Shown piece after piece: positions 1-5,980 of a DNA stretch of 9,935 bases (the stretch's first letter is position 1; each line of letters opens with the position of its first letter). This DNA comes from Spirochaetaceae bacterium (GTDB lineage Bacteria; Spirochaetota; Spirochaetia; DSM-27196; PXBQ01). A program made the position numbers and the translations under genes. The notes beneath the pieces are model-generated. The model was not told the origin of the DNA and ran no database searches. It saw only the letters and a program-made list of their open reading frames with translations. The stretch covers positions 1 through 9,935 of the forward strand of contig PXBQ01000290.1 in the NCBI GenBank assembly GCA_003566875.1. Direction: 5' to 3'.

Positions 1-617
1 ACCTCCTCCGCGAGCGCCTCGTTCGTCTTCTTCAGCTCAGCGGTCCGCTCGGCGACCATCGAGGTGAGCGTCTTGGTCGTCACGCGGTACCCTTTGATTT
101 CCTCCGCGAACGGGATCCAGAAGAGGTAAAGCATGAGGGCGGTAATTGCGACGGTGTTGAGGGCGTTGAGAGCCGTGCCAAATGACTGTACGCTCGACAA
201 CGTCGCAGCGGGGATAAACAGAATCGCGATCAACGTGCCGGATACGAGAAATTTTTTCTTCTCAAAGAATCCGTACCGCAGCGCGAGAATCATCGCATAA
301 ACGATCAGGACCGCCCCGGAGAGGTCACCGGGGCGGGTTCGTGAAAGGATAAAAACGCCGTTGAGGAAAATCACCGCGACCTGAATCGCTCCGCCGATCT
401 GGTAGCGCATGAAACGTGTAGCGAAAAAAAGTGCGGCGGAGAGAAAGACGCCGAAGGTCGCCGGTTTTAGGAGCGTTTCCAGAAGCGAATACCGTCTGAT
501 GATCAATGAGTCAATCACGTTAACCGACAAAAAGATCAAACCTGCGAACGCGATTGCCGAAGCAACGCTCCTGAGGAGTTTTTTTCGTGCGATGGGCGGC
601 GAGTTCTCGAGTTTCAA
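1..617 (-). CDS. Membrane sensor-type protein, N-terminal part (six TM helices plus signalling coiled coil), cut by window edge
   Basis: Read on the minus strand, this frame stays open from 617 to the left edge, giving 205 residues. The first ~15 residues are basic. Six hydrophobic segments follow at about 14-34, 53-70, 74-92, 99-117, 122-142 and 150-172. Then comes a charged amphipathic stretch containing MVAERTAELKKTNEALAEE, a linker typical of sensor proteins just before a cytoplasmic output domain (histidine kinase, PAS, GGDEF or PP2C-type). The output domain lies outside the window, so its type cannot be told. I chose the TTG at 617 because it overlaps the TGA of the upstream ORF as TTGA and because the residues before it in this frame are arginine-rich shadow sequence. 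An in-frame ATG at 680 is the alternative, but it has no ribosome site. A membrane sensor role is inference from topology plus linker. Confidence 0.7.
   Translation of the reverse strand, partial: MKLENSPPIARKKLLRSVASAIAFAGLIFLSVNVIDSLIIRRYSLLETLLKPATFGVFLSAALFFATRFMRYQIGGAIQVAVIFLNGVFILSRTRPGDLSGAVLIVYAMILALRYGFFEKKKFLVSGTLIAILFIPAATLSSVQSFGTALNALNTVAITALMLYLFWIPFAEEIKGYRVTTKTLTSMVAERTAELKKTNEALAEE
311..336 (-). repeat. Perfect 9-bp inverted repeat inside the sensor gene
   Basis: CCGCCCCGG (311-319) and CCGGGGCGG (328-336) are exact reverse complements separated by 8 bases. In the mRNA this gives a very GC-rich stem-loop. It lies in the codons for the short loop between membrane helices 3 and 4. 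There is no following T-run, so it is not a terminator. It may be only a by-product of codon choice. Confidence 0.4.
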
Positions 618-808
618 TCGTTGTTCCAATACTGCTCGGTTGATCCGTCCGCGTCGAGGATTTCGTCCATTTCGGGGCATTCGGTTGCGACGATCGTTTT
701 GTGTAGGCGGGCGCTTTCGGTTTCGAAGTCGAACGCGCCCGATGCGACCGGGTTGTGTTTGCCCGCGGCGATTGTGAACCGGGCCGCGTTGCGTGTATAT
801 TTGTCGAT
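614..808 (-). CDS. Probable small protein, 64 codons, no standard start codon
   Basis: This minus-strand frame has coding character: G-rich first codon positions, GC-biased third positions, and a balanced acidic composition (AAGKHNPVASGAFDFE, then ECPEMDEILDADGS, ending YWNND). The other two frames here are arginine- or serine-rich. It ends in TGA at 616-614, overlapping the TTG start of the membrane sensor gene, as expected for a translationally coupled pair. The frame is bounded upstream by a TGA at 838-836. No ATG, GTG or TTG lies between that stop and the conserved-looking sequence. The best start is ATC at 808-806, preceded 7 nt upstream by GGAGG (within GGGAGGG, 821-815). I do not recognise the family. 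If real, it is probably a partner or regulator of the sensor protein. The only in-frame ATG would leave 18 residues. Confidence 0.45.
   Translation of the reverse strand: MDKYTRNAARFTIAAGKHNPVASGAFDFETESARLHKTIVATECPEMDEILDADGSTEQYWNND
772..801 (+). promoter_or_regulatory. Candidate promoter for the rhomboid gene (leaderless transcript)
   Basis: TTGTGA (772-777) and TATATT (796-801) are separated by 18 bp, a reasonable sigma-70-type promoter. The predicted start site falls at about 808, right at the ATG at 809. No Shine-Dalgarno sequence precedes that ATG, which fits a leaderless mRNA. This is inference from consensus matching only. Confidence 0.4.
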
Positions 809-1537
809 ATGATTCCCTCCCGCGAGTATCGCACGTCAAAAAGCTTCCCTTGGGTAAATATCGGCCTCGTGGTGGCGAATCTGATCGTTTTCCTCTACAT
901 TCGGTTCGGCCTCGAAACCGCCGGAGGCGGGTACGCGGTATTTCGGTACTCGTTTACCTCCGAATTGTTCTTTCTCGAGTTCGCGCGGAATTGGTTCACG
1001 CCGGTTACCGCGATTTTTCTGCACACCGGCTGGTTTCCTTTCCTCGCGAACACGTTGTTTCTGCTGGTACTTGGCGATAACGTCGAAGACGCGTTGGGAC
1101 ACGTGAAATACTTGGTGTTTTTCCTCGTCGCCGGCGTCTTCGTCAACTTCGCGAGCGCTTTTTTCGCCGCGGTCGTCGGGGTACCGATAAGCGGTTCATC
1201 GGGCGCCATCTCGGCGGTAATCGCCGCGTACATGGTTCTGTATCCGCTCCAAAAAGCGGTGACGTTTGTGCCGATTTCTTTTTTTCTGGTGCCGATCCGC
1301 TCTCCCGCGTTCGTACTTCTCGGGGTCTGGGCAGTCGTCCAGACCGTGCAGTTGACTCCCGGTGTCGCGTCGGGCGTTGTCTCGAGCGTCGGTTACGTCG
1401 CACACGCGGTCGCTCTCGTGTTCGGTGCGCTTTTTGCGCTCTCCGGCCGCGCTCGGTACGTCAAGAAGTTTCGCTACTACCGACAGGCATTGACGCGGCC
1501 GCGTCCGCAGCGGGTCACGCGAGCGCCCGGCGGATGA
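809..1537 (+). CDS. Rhomboid-family intramembrane serine protease
   Basis: A 242-residue polytopic membrane protein. The start at 809 gives MIPSREYR, the usual opening of bacterial rhomboids, and then the first helix (about 15-33). Upstream in-frame sequence back to an ATG at 755 is not rhomboid-like. The family signature is clear: HTGWFPFLAN (72-81) followed by LFLLVLGDNVEDALG, then GSSGAISA with the nucleophile Ser131, and the catalytic His199 in GYVAHAVALVFG. Rhomboids cleave substrate helices within the membrane through this Ser-His dyad; the natural substrate here is unknown. One deviation is visible: in the HxxxxHxxxN motif, His72 and Asn81 are kept but the second histidine (GlpG His150 position) is Pro77. 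The basic C-terminal tail (about 213-242) overlaps the convergent gene by 23 bp. No ribosome site precedes the ATG. Confidence 0.88.
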   Translation: MIPSREYRTSKSFPWVNIGLVVANLIVFLYIRFGLETAGGGYAVFRYSFTSELFFLEFARNWFTPVTAIFLHTGWFPFLANTLFLLVLGDNVEDALGHVKYLVFFLVAGVFVNFASAFFAAVVGVPISGSSGAISAVIAAYMVLYPLQKAVTFVPISFFLVPIRSPAFVLLGVWAVVQTVQLTPGVASGVVSSVGYVAHAVALVFGALFALSGRARYVKKFRYYRQALTRPRPQRVTRAPGG

Positions 1538-2471
1538 ACGCCGCGCAACCCTCCGCTCCTTCGCGGTAGTACGCCTCGTGGGGATACATCACGATGTGTT
1601 TCAGGTGCATCTTGAGGTTGTACACGTTCATCCGAAGCTCAAAACCTTCGTCGAGCGGATGAACCGACGCGTACTGTGCCAGTGACTCGGCGTCGAGCAG
1701 GCCAAACATTGCCATGAACGATAACTCGCGCGCGTAGTCGGCCCAGTACCCGGGAATATCGATGTATCCGGTTACCTCCGCGGAACCGTTTTTGGGCGAA
1801 ACCATCACGTTTCCGGACCATATATCGTAATGCGTGAGCGTCGATACCTCTACGGTCTCGAGAATTTCAGGAAACCGTTCGCGCAGTTCGTAGACCGATT
1901 TCAGAAGCGGTTTTCCGACGTGCCCCGATTTTTCGACCTCGGACATTGCCCGATCGAACCGAGCAAGCCAGAACGACGCCCAGTCGTGGTTGTCCGGCTC
2001 TTCGACGCCGCCGAACGTCGATCCTTTCAGTCTGTGCAGATCGATAACGTGCCGGATGATCTGGTCGAGGACGTCGCGTCGTCCGCGCTCGGACATTCGG
2101 CCGAACGCGTGATGCAGCACGACACCGTCGACTCGTTTCATCACGAGAACGGTTCCCGGTATCGGGTCTTCCGATGTGTCGACCGCGTAAGGCGTGGGAA
2201 CCGGCATCCGCGTCTTTTCCGCGAACGCCGAGAGGACGTGAAACTCGCGCTTGATGCCGGGATTACTCGGCTCGGGGTTGATCTTGAGAACGATATCCGG
2301 GCCACCATCGACTGCGACGCCGATCACGCGGTTCCAGCAACCGCCCGTCAGCGTCTTGAATTCTCGGACATCCACGTCGTGTTCGAGAGCGCGCGCGACG
2401 ACTTTCCCGATCGACTCCTCGGTGATGAACGGGTCGATTTTCTCGTTGAGTACCGATTCCATTACGTTCAT
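1515..2471 (-). CDS. Fructosamine-kinase-like / APH-fold small-molecule phosphotransferase
   Basis: A 318-residue protein of the aminoglycoside phosphotransferase/fructosamine kinase superfamily. Visible landmarks are the nucleotide loop LTGGCWNRV (41-49), the ATP-binding lysine in IVLKI (Lys63), REFHVL (helix C glutamate, Glu76), the catalytic loop HYDIWSGNV (His214, Asp216, Asn221) and a metal-binding Asp238 in GYIDIPGYWADY. The WSGN element and the closing region (ELSFMAMFG, later YNLKMHLKHIV) resemble fructosamine kinases more than antibiotic kinases. Fructosamine kinases phosphorylate sugar-modified amines and so reverse glycation. The usual HGD is HYD here. The start ATG at 2471 is the first after an in-frame TAA; ribosome binding looks weak (GGTAAG). 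It lies 44 bp after the esterase gene, probably co-transcribed. Substrate is not determinable from sequence; another APH-type kinase remains possible. Confidence 0.8.
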   Translation of the reverse strand: MNVMESVLNEKIDPFITEESIGKVVARALEHDVDVREFKTLTGGCWNRVIGVAVDGGPDIVLKINPEPSNPGIKREFHVLSAFAEKTRMPVPTPYAVDTSEDPIPGTVLVMKRVDGVVLHHAFGRMSERGRRDVLDQIIRHVIDLHRLKGSTFGGVEEPDNHDWASFWLARFDRAMSEVEKSGHVGKPLLKSVYELRERFPEILETVEVSTLTHYDIWSGNVMVSPKNGSAEVTGYIDIPGYWADYARELSFMAMFGLLDAESLAQYASVHPLDEGFELRMNVYNLKMHLKHIVMYPHEAYYREGAEGCAAFIRRALA

Positions 2472-2515
2472 ACGATCAGCTTACCAGAAATCACGAAGGA
2501 CTTCACGTCCTCGGC

Positions 2516-3304
2516 TTACTCGGCTTTCGGGAACATCCAGCTCAAGGCCGCCTGGATCCACCGGTCCCAAAAGCCCCACGAGTGGTCGCCGTCGTCCTCG
2601 TGGAACTCGATCGGCAACGCGAGTTTCTTGGCGTGCGCAAGAAACGCCTGATTCTCGTCGTACAGGAAGTCGTTTGTCCCGCAGTACTGGAACAGCCGCG
2701 GCGGTGAGCCGGTTGCCGCTGCGTCCGCGGCGAGGCTCATGAGGTCGTTTGTGCTGCCCGCAAGACGCGTCGGATCTCCGAAGATCATCTCCCAGAAAGC
2801 GTCATCGTGGCGATCGGACGTGGTGACCGTGTGCGCCATGTCGAGCGCGCCCGACAGACTCGCCGCCGCGGCAAATTTATCCGGATGCGTGAGCGCGAGC
2901 TTGAACGCCCCGTACCCGCCCATCGAAAGTCCCGCGACGTACGTGTCTTCGCGGCGGTGCGATACGCGAAAGAACGAGCCGACGATTTTCGGGAGTTCCT
3001 CCGACACGAACGTCCAGTACTGCGCACCGTACGCGGTATCGGTGTAGAAGCTCCTGTCCGCGGCGGGCATGACCACCGCGATTCCGTACTGCGCTGCGTA
3101 CCGCTCGATCGACGTGCGGCGGACCCAGATCGTGTGGTCGTCGGAAAGTCCGTGCAGCAGGTACAGCGTCGGGAAGCCGTGTCTGGAGCGCGTCGCGGCC
3201 CCTTCAAGCCCGATCTGTTTGTTCGTCTCCTGCGGCAGGATCACGTTCATCGAGCACGACAGACCAAGAATATCCGAGAAAAAGTTGCACGAGAGTAACG
3301 CCAT
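2516..3304 (-). CDS. Alpha/beta-hydrolase esterase, EstA (tributyrin esterase)/esterase D family
   Basis: A 262-residue cytoplasmic-looking hydrolase without a signal peptide. It carries YLLHGLSDDHTIW (48-60, oxyanion-hole region), the nucleophile elbow GLSMGGYGAFK (Ser127), Asp212 in YCGTNDFLYDEN and His241 in DDGDHSWGFWD, a complete Ser-Asp-His triad. The arrangement, including RRTSIERYA and VVMPAADRSFYTDT, matches small esterases of the EstA/S-formylglutathione hydrolase type that remove short acyl groups such as acetyl esters. The start at 3304 is supported by GAGGAG six bases upstream. It is the first gene of a minus-strand pair with the fructosamine-kinase-like gene and diverges from the sugar regulator. 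A role in deacetylating imported sugars or glycosides is plausible from context but is inference. Confidence 0.88.
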   Translation of the reverse strand: MALLSCNFFSDILGLSCSMNVILPQETNKQIGLEGAATRSRHGFPTLYLLHGLSDDHTIWVRRTSIERYAAQYGIAVVMPAADRSFYTDTAYGAQYWTFVSEELPKIVGSFFRVSHRREDTYVAGLSMGGYGAFKLALTHPDKFAAAASLSGALDMAHTVTTSDRHDDAFWEMIFGDPTRLAGSTNDLMSLAADAAATGSPPRLFQYCGTNDFLYDENQAFLAHAKKLALPIEFHEDDGDHSWGFWDRWIQAALSWMFPKAE

Positions 3305-3322
3305 TTATTGCTCCTCATCGAG

Positions 3323-3351
3323 AGTGTACCGACGTTCCGGCTTGCACGCAA
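3323..3351 (-). promoter_or_regulatory. Candidate promoter for the esterase-kinase pair
   Basis: On the minus strand, TTGCGT (plus 3351-3346) and TACACT (plus 3328-3323) are 17 bp apart. The start site would lie just before the GAGGAG ribosome site, giving a leader of about 15-20 nt. The -35 match is modest. This is a consensus-based inference. Confidence 0.4.
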
Positions 3352-3401
3352 TTCGCCGATACGCGGATTCGGGCGCAAAAATGAAAACTCGGAAAATCTA
3401 T

Positions 3402-3430
3402 TTGACAAATCGTTCAAGCCGTGGTATCGT
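3402..3430 (+). promoter_or_regulatory. Strong promoter for the lacI-aglEFG operon
   Basis: TTGACA (3402-3407) is a perfect -35. It is followed after 17 bp by TATCGT (3425-3430) with an upstream TGG, giving an extended -10. The predicted transcription start is about 3437, inside the operator-like palindromes. The -35 also sits within ATTTGACAAAT, a short inverted repeat. No comparable promoter is seen between the regulator and aglE. Confidence 0.7.
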
Positions 3431-3436
3431 GGTTTT

Positions 3437-3461
3437 AGTTTCATGAAAGCAGTTTCATAAA
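3437..3461 (+). promoter_or_regulatory. Tandem operator-like palindromes at the transcription start
   Basis: TTTCATGAAA (3439-3448) is a perfect 10-bp palindrome. GTTTCATAAAC, two half-sites GTTT/AAAC, follows at 3452-3462. The shared element AGTTTCAT recurs 14 bp apart (3437-3444 and 3451-3458). Placed at +1 to about +25 of the predicted start, they would block initiation or clearance if bound. The likely binder is the adjacent LacI-type protein, making it autoregulated. Neither site has the central CpG usual for LacI-family operators. Confidence 0.5.
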
Positions 3462-3464
3462 CCT

Positions 3465-3482
3465 CCTGTTGGATAGAACAGG
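3465..3482 (+). other. Small leader hairpin before the regulator gene
   Basis: CCTGTT (3465-3470) and AACAGG (3477-3482) form a 6-bp stem with a 6-base loop in the 5' leader. A direct repeat GAACAG-GTT-GAACAG (3476-3490) overlaps its right arm. The function is unknown and it may be incidental. Confidence 0.3.
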
Positions 3483-3508
3483 TTGAACAGAGAAAAGGGC
3501 GGGTTTCG

Positions 3509-4525
3509 ATGGCGTCTTTGGGCAAGGCGACGATTTACAGTGTCGCTACGGCGGCGGGTGTGAGTGCGGCGACGGTGTCGCGGTATCTCAATACGCCCGA
3601 CAAAGTGAAGCCCGAGACGCGCGAGCGCATTCGTGCCGCGATGGAGGAGCTTCAGTTCACTCCCGACGCGTACGCGCGTGAACGCGCCCGCAAGGAGTAC
3701 GCGCGGATCGGCGTCGTGACGCCACACTTCCCGGCGCCGTCTTTTGTCCAGAGGGTCAAAGGCGTCGCGAAGGCGCTCGAGGGGACAGCTCACGAGCTGA
3801 TCATCTACACGGTCGACACGCCCGAGAATCTCGAGCACTACATCTCGGTCCTGCCCGCAACCGGCCGGGTCGACGGGTTAATTCTCATGTCGCTGCACCT
3901 CTCGGATCGTCAGATCGAGAGCCTGCACCGACGCAGCCTCGAGGTCGTGTGCGTCGAGTTCGAAAACCGCGGTTTCCCGGCTGTCACCGTCGACACGGTC
4001 GAAGGTGGGCGACTCGCTGCGCGTCACCTGGCCGCGACATCCGACGGCCCGTTTGCGTACATCGGCGAGACACCGCCCGCCGGGGTTGCCGACTGGCCGT
4101 TTCTTCGGCGAATGGCGGGGTACCGTAGCGAGCTCGAAGTACTGGGGTACGCGCTCGCCGACGAACACGTGTCCACCGGAGCGTACAGCATGGACGAGGG
4201 GTACCGCATGACCGCGGAGCTGCTGCAGAAGCCCAACAGACCGCGTTCGCTCTTCGCGGGCTCGGATCTGCACGCGATCGGCGCGCTCAAGGCGGCCGCC
4301 GCCGCGAGCGTCGCGGTTCCGGAGCAGCTCGCGATCGTCGGATTCGACGACATCGACGTTGCGTCGTTTATGGAAATTACGACGATACACCAGTCGCTCG
4401 AGGAGTCGGGCCGCGTCGCGGTCGAACTCCTGCTCGCGGGGCTTGCCGAACCCGGCAGACCGATACGGAGCGTTCAGTTGCCGGTGGCGCTGATCGAGCG
4501 GAACACAACAAGACCGAGGAGGTGA
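3509..4525 (+). CDS. LacI-family transcriptional regulator of the alpha-glucoside uptake operon
   Basis: A 338-residue LacI/GalR-type regulator. The N-terminal helix-turn-helix is TIYSVATAAGVSAATVSRYL (8-27). It is followed by the third helix region and a periplasmic-binding-protein-like effector domain from about residue 66, with typical landmarks RVDGLILMS (120-128), GRLAARHL (167-174), AYIGETPP, GYRSELEVLGY (204-214), LFAGSD and IVGFDDIDVASFM. It should bind a sugar and control the downstream transporter and probably itself. Oddity: the hinge reads AYARERARKEYARIG (54-68), with Arg59 where most family members have the minor-groove leucine of ARxL. The ATG at 3509 has a GGGCGGG element upstream. 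It is first in a run with aglE, aglF and aglG, 92 bp ahead of the aglE start. The effector is inferred to be an alpha-glucoside. Confidence 0.9.
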   Translation: MASLGKATIYSVATAAGVSAATVSRYLNTPDKVKPETRERIRAAMEELQFTPDAYARERARKEYARIGVVTPHFPAPSFVQRVKGVAKALEGTAHELIIYTVDTPENLEHYISVLPATGRVDGLILMSLHLSDRQIESLHRRSLEVVCVEFENRGFPAVTVDTVEGGRLAARHLAATSDGPFAYIGETPPAGVADWPFLRRMAGYRSELEVLGYALADEHVSTGAYSMDEGYRMTAELLQKPNRPRSLFAGSDLHAIGALKAAAAASVAVPEQLAIVGFDDIDVASFMEITTIHQSLEESGRVAVELLLAGLAEPGRPIRSVQLPVALIERNTTRPRR

Positions 4526-4556
4526 GCTGGAGAACTACCGGAATCAACCGCAGGAT

Positions 4557-4580
4557 GTCTTCGCCGTTACCGGCGGAGAC
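4557..4580 (+). other. Strong intercistronic hairpin between regulator and aglE
   Basis: GTCTTCGCCG (4557-4566) pairs with CGGCGGAGAC (4571-4580) around a TTAC loop: ten pairs with a single G-U. There is no T-run after it, so it is not a classic terminator. It lies about 37 bases before the aglE start. It may set mRNA ends or stability so that the binding protein is made in excess over the regulator. Confidence 0.5.
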
Positions 4581-4617
4581 CGACACAAACACACTTAACT
4601 CTAAAAAGGGGGAGAAA

Positions 4618-5916
4618 GTGAAACAGATTCATGGCAAGCGTATCGTTTCAGCGATCGCAGTGGTTTTCTTTCTGGCGTTCGTCGCGCCGATAATTCTGGC
4701 CGGCGGGAAGAAGGAGGCCGAACCGAGCAGAGTCGTCGAGGTCTTCGGCGCATTCGTCGACGAAGAGGCCCGCCGGTTCGAAGAGGCGATTCAGCCATTT
4801 ATCGACCGGACCGGGATCGAGATACAGTACCAGGGCTCGCCCGATTTTGAGACGTTGATCTTCGTACGCGCGGAAGGCGGGAATCCCCCCAACATCACGG
4901 CGCTCCCGCAGCCGGGTCTCATGAAGAATCTCGCCGGTGGCGGCCACCTAACGCCGCTCTGGCCGGAAGCGCTCGCCGAGATCGACCGGAACTACGCACC
5001 GGTCTGGAAGGATCTTGGTTCGTTTGAGGGAACCCCGTACGGGATTTTCCACCGCGTGAACGCGAAGAGCCTCGTGTGGTATCCGCGCAAAGCGTGGGAA
5101 GCGCAGGGGTACGAACCCCCGGAGACGTGGGACGAGATGTTCGCTCTCATGGATGAAATGGTCGCGAACGGGCACACCCCGTGGGCCGCGGGCATGGAGT
5201 CAGGAGGAGCGACCGGGTGGTACGGTACCGACTGGATCGAGGACATCGTGCTGCGAACGGCAGGCCCTGATGTGTACGACCGGTGGGTCGAGAACGAGGT
5301 GCCGTTCACCGATCCGCGTATCCGCGAAGCGTTCGAAATCCTCGGCGAGATCTGGCTGAACCCGGACTACGTGTACGGCGGAACGCAGTCGCTTTTGACG
5401 ACTTCGATTCCCGATGCGCCGCTTCCAATGTTCCAGGATCCGCCACGCGCGTGGATGCACCGCCAAGGTAACTTCGTGACCGGGTTTTTCCCGGACCGAA
5501 TTCAAGACAATCTCGACGAAGAGGTCGGCGTTTTCGCGTTACCGTCGATCAACCCCGAGTGGGGCACGCCGATGATGGGTGGCGGCGATCAGTTTGTGAT
5601 GTTCAACCAAGGCGATACGCCTGAAGCCCGCAGCTTCATGGAGTTCCTCGCGACGTGGGAGTCGGGCGAAGCGTGGGCACGCTCGGGTGGCGCGTTGTTC
5701 CCTTACGTGAATCAGGACCTCTCGGCGTACTCGTCGGAGCTCGAACGGCTCACCGCTCAGGCTCTCGTCGAGGCGGAGGTCTTCCGGTTTGACGCGTCCG
5801 ACTTGATGCCGGCCGCGGTCGGCGCCGGCACGTTCTGGGCCGGTATGGTCGATTTTGTCGGCGGTCAGGATCTCGACACCGTGTTGCGTCAAATTGAATC
5901 GGGTTGGGAACAGTAA
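4618..5916 (+). CDS. aglE: Alpha-glucoside ABC transporter substrate-binding protein, AglE family
   Basis: A 432-residue secreted solute-binding protein (family 1, AglE-like). The leader is basic then hydrophobic (residues 1-28, KQIHGKRI then AVVFFLAFVAPIILA), with likely cleavage before GGKKEAEPS. The mature part shows family landmarks: GAFVDEEARRFEEAIQPF (44-61), GNPPNITALPQPGLM (88-102), KSLVWYPRKAWEAQGY (150-165), ESGGATGWYGTDWIEDIVL (194-212), LRTAGPDVYDRWV, APLPMFQDPP and RFDASDLMPAAVGAGTFW (390-407). It captures alpha-glucosides such as maltose, sucrose or trehalose and delivers them to AglF/AglG. The exact sugar is not readable. The GTG start at 4618 is chosen for the AGGGGGAG ribosome site just upstream and a proper signal peptide; the open frame upstream to 4522 is not protein-like. 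There is no lipobox cysteine, so it should be soluble periplasmic unless anchored otherwise. Confidence 0.9.
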   Translation: MKQIHGKRIVSAIAVVFFLAFVAPIILAGGKKEAEPSRVVEVFGAFVDEEARRFEEAIQPFIDRTGIEIQYQGSPDFETLIFVRAEGGNPPNITALPQPGLMKNLAGGGHLTPLWPEALAEIDRNYAPVWKDLGSFEGTPYGIFHRVNAKSLVWYPRKAWEAQGYEPPETWDEMFALMDEMVANGHTPWAAGMESGGATGWYGTDWIEDIVLRTAGPDVYDRWVENEVPFTDPRIREAFEILGEIWLNPDYVYGGTQSLLTTSIPDAPLPMFQDPPRAWMHRQGNFVTGFFPDRIQDNLDEEVGVFALPSINPEWGTPMMGGGDQFVMFNQGDTPEARSFMEFLATWESGEAWARSGGALFPYVNQDLSAYSSELERLTAQALVEAEVFRFDASDLMPAAVGAGTFWAGMVDFVGGQDLDTVLRQIESGWEQ

Positions 5917-5940
5917 CCCGAACGAACGCTGAGTTTTTCA

Positions 5941-5962
5941 GGTGGCCGGTTCGCCGGCCACC
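5941..5962 (+). other. Perfect intercistronic hairpin with TTCG loop between aglE and aglF
   Basis: GGTGGCCGG (5941-5949) and CCGGCCACC (5954-5962) are perfect complements around a TTCG loop, a 9-bp GC-rich stem. It starts 24 bases after the aglE stop and is followed by ATTTACAG, not a real T-run. Such hairpins after binding-protein genes commonly protect the upstream mRNA or partly stop transcription, making more binding protein than permease. The function here is inference. Confidence 0.65.
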
Positions 5963-5980
5963 ATTTACAGGGAGGTACGT

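Noticed and set aside
755..808. Upstream ATG for the rhomboid gene at 755
   Set aside because: The extra residues are not rhomboid-like, and MIPSREYR at 809 matches the usual family start.
1830..2742. Plus-strand frames opposite the kinase-like gene
   Set aside because: They mirror the real minus-strand gene, lack family motifs and have no promoter or ribosome site; the minus strand has clear catalytic motifs.
4522..4617. N-terminal extension of aglE to a GTG at 4522
   Set aside because: The extra residues are not signal-peptide-like, the AGGAGG before it is directly adjacent to the GTG with no spacing, and the hairpin at 4557-4580 would be coding. GTG 4618 has a proper ribosome site and yields a normal leader.
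5942..5980. Upstream start for aglF at 5942
   Set aside because: It falls inside a perfect hairpin; ATG 5981 has GGGAGG at correct spacing.
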